Source: Sequoia sempervirens (lineage: Eukaryota; Streptophyta; Pinopsida; Cupressales; Cupressaceae). Taken from it: DNA of 64,000 nt. The stretch is taken from positions 37,389,733 through 37,453,732 of the forward strand of contig VDFB02000003.1 in the NCBI GenBank assembly GCA_007258455.2. Direction: 5' to 3'. Below are positions 35,707-46,030 of this stretch, piece after piece (the stretch's first letter is position 1; each line of letters begins with the position of its first letter). Below the pieces are notes generated by a model that saw nothing but the letters and a program-made list of their open reading frames with translations, did not search any database and was not told where the DNA came from. A program made the position numbers and the translations under genes.

Positions 35707-38285
35707 TTATTCCATTGTACCATCTGCATCCTCTCTTTTTTGCAATGCATCTATGATTGTCTCATGCTCTTCCATAGAAATTTCCCATAGCACTTTATTT
35801 GTAGGTCTTCCATGATACCGATCTAGTTTTATATTTGTTGCTACCACCAAATGTGAATAATGTATAATCTTTTTATGCGTTTCATAATCTTCGAATGCAA
35901 GTAGACCATTCTTCCTTGTCAGGTATTTTCGTAGCCAAGTTACAACAACCACCACCGATCCTATTGGAAAACATGAAAACCATCATCAAATAAGTTCTCA
36001 AAATTTTCTTAAGGGGATCAAAGACTTGTTCTAAAAATTTGCTCAAGGGGATCAAAAACTTGTTATCAAAATTTGCTTAAGGGGATGTCTTAACAGGATC
36101 ATCATACCTATTGGATAATGATAGCCATCGTCTTCTTCTCGAGGTGCTATTAACTTATGTTTAGTATCCACACAATGAGCCAACCAATATTTTGTTTCCT
36201 CTTCATTCCCCTCAGGTGTAACAACAACATACACATGTCTTGCAAACAAAATTTGATTTAATAACTTGCGCATATCCATATAAATAATTTAGTATTAAAA
36301 AATAACTTAATAAAGTGAAATAAAATGAAATAAATTGAGTTAAATTACCTTCTTGTACAAGGTCTGAAACATGGTCATAGTCTTCAGATGCAAACACTTG
36401 ATCATTTTCTTCAATAGTTCTTTCATATTGATAATGTGCTTGTGCAAGTGTCAATGATCTTTGCTCCCATTGTCCAACCCATTCTGTATTTTCACCTACT
36501 TTCCAATCTCCTGAGATACAAAACTAAAAAAAACATGCAAGCTCCCTTGTCTAGATAGTCCATGTGCTTGTTGTCGAACTCCTAAATGAATGCCATTTAG
36601 TAGATCCACTGATTGTCTCACAGTCAACTCTAGGTACAATGTTCTCTTCTTCAACCAACCAAAAGAATCGTTGAACTATAGAGTACTCACTCGAACCAAG
36701 TGCATATAATCTTGTGTTACACCAATCCACAATCCCACGTGCATCTTTAAATTTTACTGCATCCTCGGATTTTAATTGTTCTCTAGCAAGAATTCTTTTG
36801 ACACACGCACCAACTCCATCATGTTCTCCTTTACCATGCCCAGCTTAAAAAAAACTCCATATATGTTGGAAATTAAGTTCCTTGTGAACCCTACTTAACC
36901 AATAGAACATTCCAACATTCTTGAACTGCCCCGTACAATTATCTGACCATTTGAGGCATTCTGTCATCTAGATTCCTCTTTCTCTTAAATTTCTATAAAA
37001 TATATTGAAACAGTATTGAACAAACTCTGACGAGTGTAACTGGTTGTCACTCAAATAAAAATGATACTCCCTCAAAACTTTTCTATCAGCCTTAGTGATA
37101 TCATTTGCATTGTCTATAAAAAATATGGACAAACATAGCTACTTGCACTGAATTATAATACTATAATTGAATTTCCTCTTACGGAGCTAGAGTATAATTT
37201 TCTGCAAAATCAACCACCGAAAGTATAGTACTAATTGGAAATGTGTTTCTACATGCACAAAATTGGCCATCAATCCATCGAGCATATTGAGCGTGCATGC
37301 CATATTTTGGTACAATCTTATTCTTAAATTCACTCATGAATGCATGCACACTAAATTTTTCTGTAACTAAATCACAACGCTTTCCTATTTTTCCATCTTT
37401 TAAAGAATAGTGAACATTCTTAAATCTTTTAACATCTACTAATTGTTGTCCAAAATCATTATCAACACTTTTATGTATACAAATTCTTAAGAATGAAATA
37501 TTTCTATAGTTAATGCATTGTCCTGAAATACAAGAACTTAAATAAAACAATTTACCATTAGATCTTTCACAAAACAATCCTAAAATAAACTCCCTTATTG
37601 CTTCAGGTGGCATATTAATACCACATTCCTGTATAATCATGTTAGTTTGCAAGGTACAACGTATATATCGAAAAACATCATAAAAATAACAAAATTGAAC
37701 ATGCGTTTTACAACAACAAGATATTTGTTGCTTATTAATTTTTACATACCAGGGTTTACATTTTTCAAAAGACCTTTGACTTATTTTAATATTACTAGGT
37801 AACACTAAATCACCACAAAATTTTCTATAAAATTCAGTTTGTGTTGTATCTAATAGGTGTTTTGGGTGAGGATCGCGAACTTTGGACCCCACCCTTAATT
37901 TTGAAACCTCTCTAGCATTAGATGAAACCCTAGTATTATCATGCCAATATTTTTCGATCAAAGATTTAATTTCAACATTCAATTTCATATCATACCTCGG
38001 GAGTCGACCACTGAAACTCCAACATTGGTTAATAGGATCATTTTCTATACTTTCTCTTCTTTTTGCTGCTCTTAGCAATGTTTTAGGATGTATTTTTAAA
38101 AGTTCACTAATATTGCTTACCATTCTTTTATTCAAAGTTTCTTTATTAACTATAGCAGTTATTATAGCTCTTCTTGCTGCATTTTTATCTTTAGAGCAAC
38201 TATTTTTCCCAATAGATTGAATGGCACTAGCAATAGTAGACATAACATGTTTTAATGATTGATCTTTTTTTTTTTGGTTTAACAA
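35707..38285 (-). pseudogene. Transposase-like gene, catalytic and C-terminal part
   Basis: Minus strand. The N-terminal half (38285-37182) has an HTH-like KKMV/SELLKIHPKTLLRAAKRR region, then C-rich and conserved blocks ending WIDGQ and VVDFAENYTLAP. Beyond a stop at 37179-37181 the frame continues with EEIQ and YYNSVQVAMFVHI, so the stops (TAA 37179, TAG 37161) look like lost glutamine codons. A frameshift lies near 37113. Then come LREYHFYLSDNQLHSSEFVQ, LKWSDNCTGQFKN and AGHGKGEHDGVGACVKR, and a cysteine-rich ACFF.FC..GDWKVGEN segment. Two probable short introns (about 36348-36265 and 36107-35961) precede a C-terminal YPIG / TWLRKYL / IHYSHLVVATN domain. Motifs DFAENY, SDNC.GQFKN and HGKGEHDG.GA match a widespread but poorly annotated transposase-like family of plants and animals. 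That match is recalled, not computed. Confidence 0.7.
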
Positions 38286-38425
38286 AAAAGCCTAACCTTT
38301 TCATTATTTTCCTCATTTTTTGCATTCTCATCAATTGCATCATTAGTTGACATTGAAATGCAAATTTTTTATGATAAAATATTTTTTTGTATATTCTATT
38401 CGCATTTGTTCTTATTTACCTCCAA

Positions 38426-39176
38426 GAAATTTGACCAGGAAGATTATCGAAAACATCACTTTCAATTTTTTTTAAAAAGTATTTTCATTAAATACAACAT
38501 CACATTCTAGATTTTTATTTTCATTTTCATTTTCAACTTCAAAACAATTTACATTCTCATCTTCATTTTCATCAACAAAACGGTTTTCATTTTCATTTTC
38601 ATCAACAAAACGGTTTTCATTTTCATTTTCAACAAAAGGATCATTCTCATTTTCATTTTAAATAAAAGATTTTTCATTTTCATTTTCAACAAAAGATTTT
38701 TCATTCTCATTTTCATTTTCAACAAAAGATTTTTCTTTTTCATTTTCAACAAATTCTATAAAAGTTTCATCTTTCTGAATATTATTAATGTCGACATCGT
38801 TAAGTCCAACATCTTGTAAAACTTCTACATATGAATTTACCATTTCACTAACATGTGGATTTGAAGACGTACCTGGATTTGTGCATATTGAAACATTCTC
38901 CATAGCATTGAAAGAGGGATTTGAAGACATAGTAGGACTTGCTTGTATAATCATATTCTTTTCCAAATTGACTTCTTGTAAATTAGCTTCATCTACAACC
39001 ATGGTCTCCTCAATGTTTTTATCTTCAATAGTTGTGGAATTGGATGCTCCACCATCATTCATTGATTTAATTCTCATTCTTCTTTCTCTTTGTCTTTGTT
39101 TCTCCTTCTCTCTCTTTGCTTCAATTTCTTCAAGAGTCAATGCCTTCCCCCTCTTATTACGAGCTTGTGAACTCAT
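38426..39176 (-). pseudogene. N-terminal exon of the transposase-like gene, basic region plus acidic NENE repeats
   Basis: ATG at 39176 (MSSQARNKRGKALTLEEIEA) starts a basic segment (REKEKQRQRERRMRIKS). A serine- and asparagine-rich linker follows, then tandem acidic repeats built from FVENENENEK and FVDENENENR (38760-38530). A TAA near 38658 interrupts the repeats. The frame then ends near ISWR followed by GTAAATAAG, a plausible splice donor at about 38425. A small exon (MSTNDAIDENAKNEENNEK, about 38350-38290) would link it to the downstream catalytic part. The basic N-terminus suggests DNA binding. The repeat tract looks like replication-slippage expansion. Joining these parts into one gene is inference from order and strand. 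Confidence 0.5.
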
Positions 39177-39605
39177 GATTATAAAATTCTCAAGCACAAA
39201 TGAATGTCAATAGTGAAAAATTCTTCAAAAAATTCAATCCAAATTGGTAGTTGAAGACCTATAAGGACAAAATTCTTCCTCTTGTGTTCTTCAAAACAAG
39301 TAGAAAACTAGCACAATTCCACTTTAAAAACTATTTTCTTCATGCCTCCTTTGAAAAATTCAATCCATATTGCAAGTTGAAGACCTTTTGTTCCTCTAAA
39401 CGAGTACAAAACTAACACAATTCCACTTCAAAAATGGTTTACATGATGCCTCCTTTGAAAAAATCAGTAAAAAATGCAAGTTCACCACCTTTGAAGACCA
39501 AAGTTGATGAAAAATAGCCCAATATGTCACACTCGGTCGTACATGTGAAGTTGCAGACTTCATAGTAAACTTTGCAAGTAAATTTTTTAAAAAATGGTTA
39601 AAAAC

Positions 39606-39806
39606 AAACGAGATCCCGTTTATTAAAAATGAGCTCCCGTTTTATAATCGGGATCTTGTTCCCCAATATTAAATGTGGGGACCATTGACAAAGGAATGAG
39701 ATCCCGTTTATAAAGCGGGATCTTGTTTCCCTGTCAATGGTCACCACATTTAATATTAAGAAACGAGATCCCGATTTACAAAACGAGGTCCCGTTTCTAA
39801 AAAATT
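39606..39806. repeat. Right subterminal GGATC-containing repeats
   Basis: Seven or so copies of GAGATCCCGTTT / AAACGGGATCTC variants in both orientations, the same motif as in the left arm at 26826-27070. They sit about 0.9 kb inside the right end, whereas the left cluster is within 0.1-0.3 kb of its end. Confidence 0.7.
39665..39757. repeat. 93-bp inverted repeat within the right subterminal block
   Basis: The arms begin AATATTAAATGTGG and end CCACATTTAATATT, with ACCATTGACA / TGTCAATGGT and AGATCCCG / CGGGATCT pairs between them. The loop is TTTATAAAG around 39711. Only a few mismatches interrupt a stem of about 42 bp. Confidence 0.85.
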
Positions 39807-40640
39807 GAAGTTGGATTTGCTTTGTGGTTGGGTTTTTGGATTTTATTTTGGTTCAGGAAAAGCATTGGGAATCCGAACCTAGGCCTTCAACCTGGTTTGA
39901 ACTGCAAGTTGAAGGTCCTAACAATGTCAGAGAAAAATACCGAGTTTGGACATATGGCTGATGACTTTTTTCGCAAAATCTTTTGACGAAATTAAAACCC
40001 ATTATAGATGAGAAAATACATATTCCAAATATGTAATTTTTTTTACAATTGGATTATTTTTTCTATTTTTCAATTAATTTATAATGAAGCTAGTCCATAA
40101 ACATTAAATATTGGGGTTTTTTACTATTTTAATAACATTTTATCAACATAACATTTTGACGAACGAATTGCATGAGAATTTACTTCAGACAATTCTTTCA
40201 ATTTTAAAAAAAATCAAAAAATGATAAGTTTAGGTCCTCTTATGTGTGTCGTATGCGACAATTTTTCAAATTGACAAATATGGCTAATAAAAATTTAACA
40301 AAAAAAATAATTCAATAAAAAATTACAAAAAATATTGAAAACGTGCTTTAGTGAGTCACAAATATTTTCCCAAAAGGATTTATAAAAATACGATAATTTA
40401 GGTCAAAATATGGATGTCATACACATGCATGGTATGGTAAAATAAAGTGACTTTTAAATAGTGGTTTTTAGAGATGCCTATTGAAACTCAATTGGTACCA
40501 TTTGGGTATTGAAATAAATTACATATTTGGAAACTAGACTTCGAGTACTACATTTTATGATCAGTGACTTTTTTGAAGATTCCATCTCTAAGTGCTTCAA
40601 ATTTTAAGGTCAAATGTGTCAAATTCTAAAAAAAATAGAG

Positions 40641-40693
40641 AAAATACTTCCACTTTTTGGCCAAAAAGTGGACTCAACTTCTTGCTAGCACCC
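40641..40693 (-). repeat. Right terminal inverted repeat with a 24-bp perfect palindrome
   Basis: The reverse complement starts GGGTGCTAGCAAGAAGTTGA and carries the AAGTTGAGTCCA core shared with the left end. At 40649-40672 there is a perfect 24-bp palindrome centred on GGCC that the left end lacks. Confidence 0.75.
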
Positions 40694-40697
40694 TTTT
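40694..40697. repeat. 4-bp target-site duplication TTTT, right copy
   Basis: Matches 26747-26750 directly outside the GGGT/ACCC end of the DNA transposon. Confidence 0.8.
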
Positions 40698-41760
40698 AGT
40701 GGATCAACTTTTGAGATGAGGGCGTAGTTTGATGGTTAAGCATGTAGTGTTAGAGCTTGTATGATGCAAAGATGATAACTAGACACACTCACTCAATTGG
40801 TGTGTAATTAAGCTCATATCCTAATGTTCTAGTGATGTAGTATATCACTCTTTTTTTGCCTCATCATGTTGTACATGTAGAGCTCCTAGTGCTACTGTTG
40901 TGGTTGGAATCTATAATATTAATTTTTCCCTAAATCGATGACATTAGCATTGGTAGTGAAGCAAGATAATATTTTAGTTGTTGGAAATATTGTTGGCATT
41001 TATCATCTCATTTGAATGTGACATTTTTCTGTAGGAAATGAGATAATGGATGGCACTTATTTACTAGTTGGGTGATAAATCATTGAATTGACTGTAATTT
41101 CCCTTAGAGACTACATTAACTATTTAAGATTGGTTGGTGGAGGCATTTGAATTATTTATTTCACTTTTGCAGGGTCAACTTCAATACCTCCATGAGAAAT
41201 AATGCATCCCAATAGTTTTATTGAAGTGACACCAAAAACATATTTCCTAGGATTTAGCCTCTTGATATTTCTCCAATTTGTCAATTTTTTTCTCAAAAAC
41301 ATCCAAATGTTCTTCTCTTGTGATTTATTTTTCCAGTATGTCATCTATATAGTCTTCTATTATGAAGTGGAATAATTCATAGAATATCATTGTCTTTTCT
41401 CTTTAATAGGTTTCTTCTATATTATTTAGACCAAAAGGCATTACATTCCAACAATATGTATCCCAAGGACATGTGAAAGCAATCTTATGTTGATCTTCAG
41501 GTGCAATGTGAATATGGTTATATCTTGAGAAACCATCCATGATGTAAAGCATCTTATGACTAGTTATCAAATCCTTTATGATATCTTTGTTAGGTAGTGG
41601 AAAGTCATCTTTCAAAAAAGCTTTGTTCATATCTCTAAAATCAGTACATACGTGAATGCCCCTAATGGTATTAGCAATAGGTACAATATTGGATACCCAT
41701 TCTGGATAGTCAATAGGTCAGATAAATATAACATATAGCAACTTCTAAAGCTCTACTTTG
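40698..41760 (-). pseudogene. Tat-like gypsy reverse transcriptase and start of RNase H
   Basis: Minus strand. RT motifs are DMNKAFLKDDFPLPN, YIMDGFSRYNHIHIAPEDQH, FTCPWDTYCWNVMPFGL and, further down, KYVFGVTSIKLLGCIISH and GIEVDPAKVK. RNase H follows (YYITRTLGYELNYTPIE, then FASYKL and HYMLNHQTT) up to the transposon junction at 40698. The YxDD box region near 41345 is scrambled by indels. The wording FTCPWGTYCW / VMPFGLKN is typical of the Tat group. Multiple stops and frameshifts make it a dead fragment. It joins 26746-26265 if the DNA transposon is removed. Confidence 0.82.
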
Positions 41761-43199
41761 AACAATAGTGCAATTTGAGGATCCATCTTACAAAGTTTCA
41801 TTTCATTGTTTATGCATCTAGAAAAATTGTCAAATGGTGAACCACCAAAGATTCATCTAGTCCAAGCATGTCTGCGTAGGACCAAACAAAAGTTAATGCT
41901 TCTTTTGTTAAGGAATTCTATGAAATCTTTATTTTCCTATCCCGTGTCAATGATGTGGAAATAACGTAACAGGTTTTTTTGTGCCAATGTTTATCTCTTG
42001 TGCTACTTCGACTAGTGTTGAGGATTTTTCTTGATACTCAAAAATAGTAGGAAGGCCAAATCCCTCATCCTCAAGCACCTTTGAGAGATTTTCACCTTTG
42101 GATACATCCTTTATTTTCACTTTTTATTGATTTGATAACACCACATTGTGGTTTTCACTAAGGGATCATTTTATGATTTTTATTTTATCACTTTTACAGT
42201 TGAATGATTTGATTCTTCTCCCAAAATATGCATTTACATCAAAATATATAAGAAATCTAGCTCTATGATCTCTAAATAGTATGTTTTCTTATCATTGCAT
42301 AAGGTTTGCAATAGCTTCATCATTCTGGAATATGCGTAAAATTGGAGGTCCTCGTTGGCCCCAATCGATGAGTTGAGGGTAAATGAGTGGAAGGTTGTTG
42401 GTTTATGTAGTGGATGTGAATGATATAGAGGTAAATGTATAAATAGATGTAATTTTGAATAGTTTAGTGATATTCATGAAAGACTCATCTATGGTACCAT
42501 CATTAGAAGTTTCAAATACGTAAATTTTTTTGGCTAATTCATTAGAGGTTCCCTTAAGTTTTGAAGACATTGTTTCCAATGTCCCATACCCAAGCCCTTG
42601 CTATTTTTGTCTCTTTTCCAAAACTATGGGTTCTTTTATTCCTTGTTCATGAAGTCCAAGGCTACTTTGACCTTTGTATCCTATGTTATGATATGAACTT
42701 ACCCTTTGTATATTGTTTGACTAGTAGGGTAAATTTTTCTAAGCTGTCTTCTTTGTGTAACGATGTGAATATATCCTCTTCAATGACTTCTTTATTCAAT
42801 TCTCTACAACGTGATAATTTTGTATGTTCCTACTTGATAATAATTACAGACGTTGTTTGAATTGATTAGGGTTTACCATATGTTCTAGGAAAAGATAAAA
42901 TTTGTCCCACATAGAAGGAAACTTTCATGTCATATTCTCCACATCCTTTTTTATTTACTTGGACCTTTATCTCAAGAATAGGACTCTGTGTAGTGGATGA
43001 AGAAGATAATATGGATGATTCTATATTGGATGATGAAGATGAAGTTATGTCATTATTAAGTACTTGGTGAGCTTTATGATGCTTTCCCTCCATATTTTTG
43101 CAATACTATAAGGGGTGAGGATCCCAAAAAATGGCAGCCTTAGTTTCATTGTAGGGAAATTTTAAGCATTGGTGATAGGTAGAAGGTACAATCTGCATG
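41761..43199. other. Degraded interval of the Tat-like element
   Basis: This lies between the protease and RT of the minus-strand element. Short minus-strand frames (for example 43093-42866, serine-rich) may be polyprotein spacer. No catalytic motif is seen. Confidence 0.4.
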
Positions 43200-43600
43200 A
43201 CATGTATCCATGGATGAACTAGTAGAATGTTGTATGGAAGATCAAGGTCCAAGACTTGACATGTAGTATATATGTTGGTGGGACCAAAATGTATAGGTAA
43301 CTTTATTACTCCTTCAAATTATCGCTCAACATTATCATATTCCTTTATTTTGGTACTCTTTTATACATCTATGAAACCATCAAAATATCTCAAGTGTTTT
43401 ACCAATTTAATGGCACAAATATTGAAGCCTACTCCACCATCTATCAGTACTCTTTTGGTTTTGTGTTTATGGATGAAGGCTTCTAGGTATAGAGCTTGAT
43501 TATGGTATACTGTGGATGGAATATCTTTCTTAGTGAATACAAGGTGGTGGGTTGAAGTAAGGTGTCCTACCATGGCCTGAAATTGTTCAATATCTATGTT
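43200..43600 (-). pseudogene. Tat-like gypsy protease fragment
   Basis: Minus strand, 43573 to 43361: MVGHLTSTHHLVFTKKDIPS, then NQALYLEAFIHKHKTKRVLI and DGGVGFNICAIKLVKHL. The catalytic DSG/DTG appears as DGG. The pattern (KRVLIDGG.G.NI) is the Tat-type retropepsin. It is open for 70 codons and then lost in stops. Confidence 0.7.
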
Positions 43601-44976
43601 AGTGGTACAAATGACACTTGAAGTGCCTTTTTAAGGATCTCCTTATGTGTGATAGATGTATGGAGGATTTACAAGATAAAAATTTGAGTTGGTTTTTTTC
43701 TAAGATGGTCTAGGATATTATATTCAAATGATGGATGCGGGTTGGCTGGGCTCCTTGTAGGGTAACTTTTCTATGATGAGTGGTGACTAAACATTCAAGA
43801 GTTTTGTTTGAGATGTCCATGGTGGAAATTTAGTTATCAATTTTTTTAATATGTTCCACACTGAAATCATATGAATTATTGACATTGTTATGATTATTTC
43901 CCTTATTGGAGTCATTTTCTTCCCATGGTCAAGATTGGATCTTTGTAGATGCCAAGATCATTGTTAGATGATTTTCTAGGATAGTCTTTGATGTTGATAT
44001 CTCCTTCGTCAATAAGATCTTGAATAAGGTTTTTCAATTTCATGCAATTAGGTGTTTTGTGACCTTTGAATCTATGGTACTCACAATAGAGTCCTTATTA
44101 TTGTACCATTAAGGTTTAAATTGTGATTTATCATACTATTTGAGTTATGGCAGCTTAATAAGATTAGACTAGACCAATTTATTTAAGGAAGATTCAATTG
44201 GATCCCCTAGGGGAGTGTATTTTCACCTTGTATTATTGTTGTTTTTAGATTTTCCTCTTGAAAGAGTCATGTTTTGGTTGCTTGGTTGGGCATCAAATGG
44301 TGTTTGCATGTTTTGTACAAAATCTACATCTATTACACCATCATTTGTAATGTTTTTGTTCTTAGCCCATAGGTGTGGTTTGTCATTAGAATGCAAAGCA
44401 TGCTCTTTGCTTTTCATGCAGATTTTAACAAGATTCTTTGCAAGGAGAGCCTTTTTCAATAGTGATTCCTTTCTCTATTATCTCATCAAACGTGTTGGCA
44501 CATTGAACTTATAAGTGAAATCCCATTTCTTGATTGAGATTCTAGAAAAATTGCTCACGAGTTATTTTTCTAGTATGGACCATGGGAGTTTACTTTCCAA
44601 ATTCCTCCAACATTGTAGGAAGGAATCAAATGATTCTCAATTTTGTTGTTGGGTGTTGCATAAATCAATCATAGATATCTCGTGTTAAATTTTGTAAGAG
44701 AAGTGACTAATGAATTTTTTAGCTAATTCATGAAAGGTCTTGATACCATGTGGTAAATGAGAAACCCATTATACTGCTTGTCCTAAAATTTAGGGAAAAA
44801 GGTGCATCAAGTATGTGTCATTCTAGGCTACCTTTAGGAAATCTATGTAGAATTCCTATATATGCTCTCGTGGATCACCTCTTCCCTTATATTTTCTAAA
44901 TATTGACATTTCAAAGTTATAAGGGAAGGGTATCATAGGTATTGATCAATCAAATAGATAAGGGAATTATTCTTTG

Positions 44977-45349
44977 TGTTGCATAAATGATTGTCGTTGC
45001 ACCAAAAGATCGACCTGTTAATGCCCGCTACAACTACCAGAGTTAATGAATCCATGAGAGGCAGTCAAGCCATGTCACGAACCTGAGTGTTGCCCTGCAC
45101 AACATAAGGAGACCAAGGGCACACACCTTGCAACAATCCCCCCAATGCAAGCGAGGGGTTTGAACCCATGACCCAGGCTTTGATACCAATTGTTGCACAG
45201 ACAGTTGTTGTTGCACCAAAAGATCGACCTGTTAATGCCTGATACAACTACCAAAGTTAATGAATCCACAGGAGGTAGTTAATCGATGACATGAACCCGA
45301 GTGCTACACTTCATAGCACAAGGGGACCAAGGGCACACACCTTGCAACA
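44977..45349 (-). mobile_element. TRIM element, 373 bp, with 159-bp LTRs
   Basis: Terminal-repeat retrotransposon in miniature, minus strand. The two terminal repeats are 44977-45135 and 45191-45349, each 159 bp, starting TGTTGCAAGG and ending TGCAACA in element orientation. They are about 80 percent alike by eye. The 55-bp interior (45136-45190) opens with a primer-binding site ATTGGTATCAAAGCC, nearly complementary to initiator tRNA-Met. It closes with a purine tract TTGGGGGGAT next to the 3' LTR. CTTTG duplications flank it (44972-44976 and 45350-45354). It has no coding capacity, so it must have moved using another element's proteins. It lies in the gag region of the Tat-like element. Confidence 0.9.
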
Positions 45350-45455
45350 CTTTGTATATCATAGTTTAATGCCAACTATCTTCTTATGTAAGCTTTGTAT
45401 TTCTTATGCCAAGTCATTTGTGGGTGTGATGATGGACATGTTAGTTTGAGGTTGA

Positions 45456-45601
45456 ATGGTGCATATTCTATTTTTTTGGGGAATATTGGATGAATTGATG
45501 AAGGATTACGATTTTGGGGGATATATATATATATATATCCCCCAAAATCGTAATCCTTCATCAATTCATCCAATATTCCCCAAAAAAATAGAATATGCAC
45601 C

Positions 45602-45603
<2 letters not shown>
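45456..45603. repeat. Perfect 148-bp palindrome with (AT)9 centre
   Basis: Every base of the left arm 45456-45529 pairs with the right arm 45530-45603. The centre is nine AT units (45521-45538) flanked by GGGGG and CCCCC. Outside it a TA run continues to 45629. Perfect arms inside heavily mutated DNA suggest a young event, such as a hairpin-mediated duplication, or an assembly artefact. Confidence 0.95.

Positions 45604-45629
<26 letters not shown>
45604..45629. repeat. TA microsatellite
   Basis: An uninterrupted TA/AT run directly right of the palindrome. Confidence 0.9.
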
Positions 45630-45633
<4 letters not shown>

Positions 45634-45639
45634 AGGTAT

Positions 45640-46030
45640 GTTGAAATTGGAATATTAAGAATTATGTGGGTTGTATGTGTTTGAAGGTATGTGTGTTTTC
45701 AAGAATGTTGAATGAATGATATAGGATGTTGAATTTTGAGGAGTGTGAATAATTTGAGATGTTTGTGTTCATAGGCATGTTGAATGTGAAGGAATGAAAG
45801 GTGTTTGGGATATATGTATTCATAGCTATGTTGGATGTTGAATATTGTAAATCATACGGGACGTGCGTGTTTGTAGATTGAGATGAATATGGGATGTATG
45901 TGTTTATGGGTATGTTGGATGTAAGGATGTACATATTTTATTGTATTTTTGATGCAGAATATTGTGAAGTGTATAGAATATGTGTGTTTGTAGATATGTT
46001 AGATGTAGGGATGTGTGTGTTTTTGTTATG
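45640..46030. repeat. Short repeats coding for a repetitive gag linker
   Basis: Units like TGTGTTTGTAGGTATGTTGA recur every 40-60 bp. On the minus strand they translate to repeats such as NIPINTYIP, NIAMNTYIP and NMPMNTNIS, so the array was probably protein-coding in the gag. Confidence 0.55.

Larger units (their letters stand above)
26751..40693 (-). mobile_element. 13.9-kb DNA transposon with 4-bp TSD and GGGT terminal inverted repeats
   Basis: The element interrupts the RNase H coding region of a Tat-like gypsy element. The left end reads GGGTAAGTGCACAAAGTTGA. The reverse complement of the right end starts GGGT and shares GCA and then AAGTTGAGTCCA at the same spacing (about 19 of the first 25 positions agree). 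Beyond a variable spacer both ends share GTGGAAGT.TTTT. TSD is TTTT. It holds a minus-strand transposase-like gene (39176-35707) and a plus-strand multi-exon gene (31347-33671), facing each other. Large repeat arrays occupy both flanks. A 4-bp duplication is known for the Sola superfamily and a few others. The assignment is open. Both genes are disabled, so this copy is probably not autonomous now. Confidence 0.85.

Noticed and set aside
37179..37181. Splice donor after NYTLAP (GTAAGAG)
   Set aside because: The frame carries on through EEIQ and QVAMFVHI, which fit the family, so a glutamine-to-stop change explains the TAA better than an intron.
38549..38752. Minus-strand MKMKMKNLL-type open frame
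   Set aside because: It is the wrong frame of the acidic NENE repeat; repeat sequence stays open in several frames.
45136..45190. tRNA-like or SINE-like sequence (GGTATCAAAGCC, GGGTTCAAACCC)
   Set aside because: The flanking 159-bp repeats, the purine tract and CTTTG duplications show it is the interior of a TRIM. The tRNA-like look comes from the primer-binding site.
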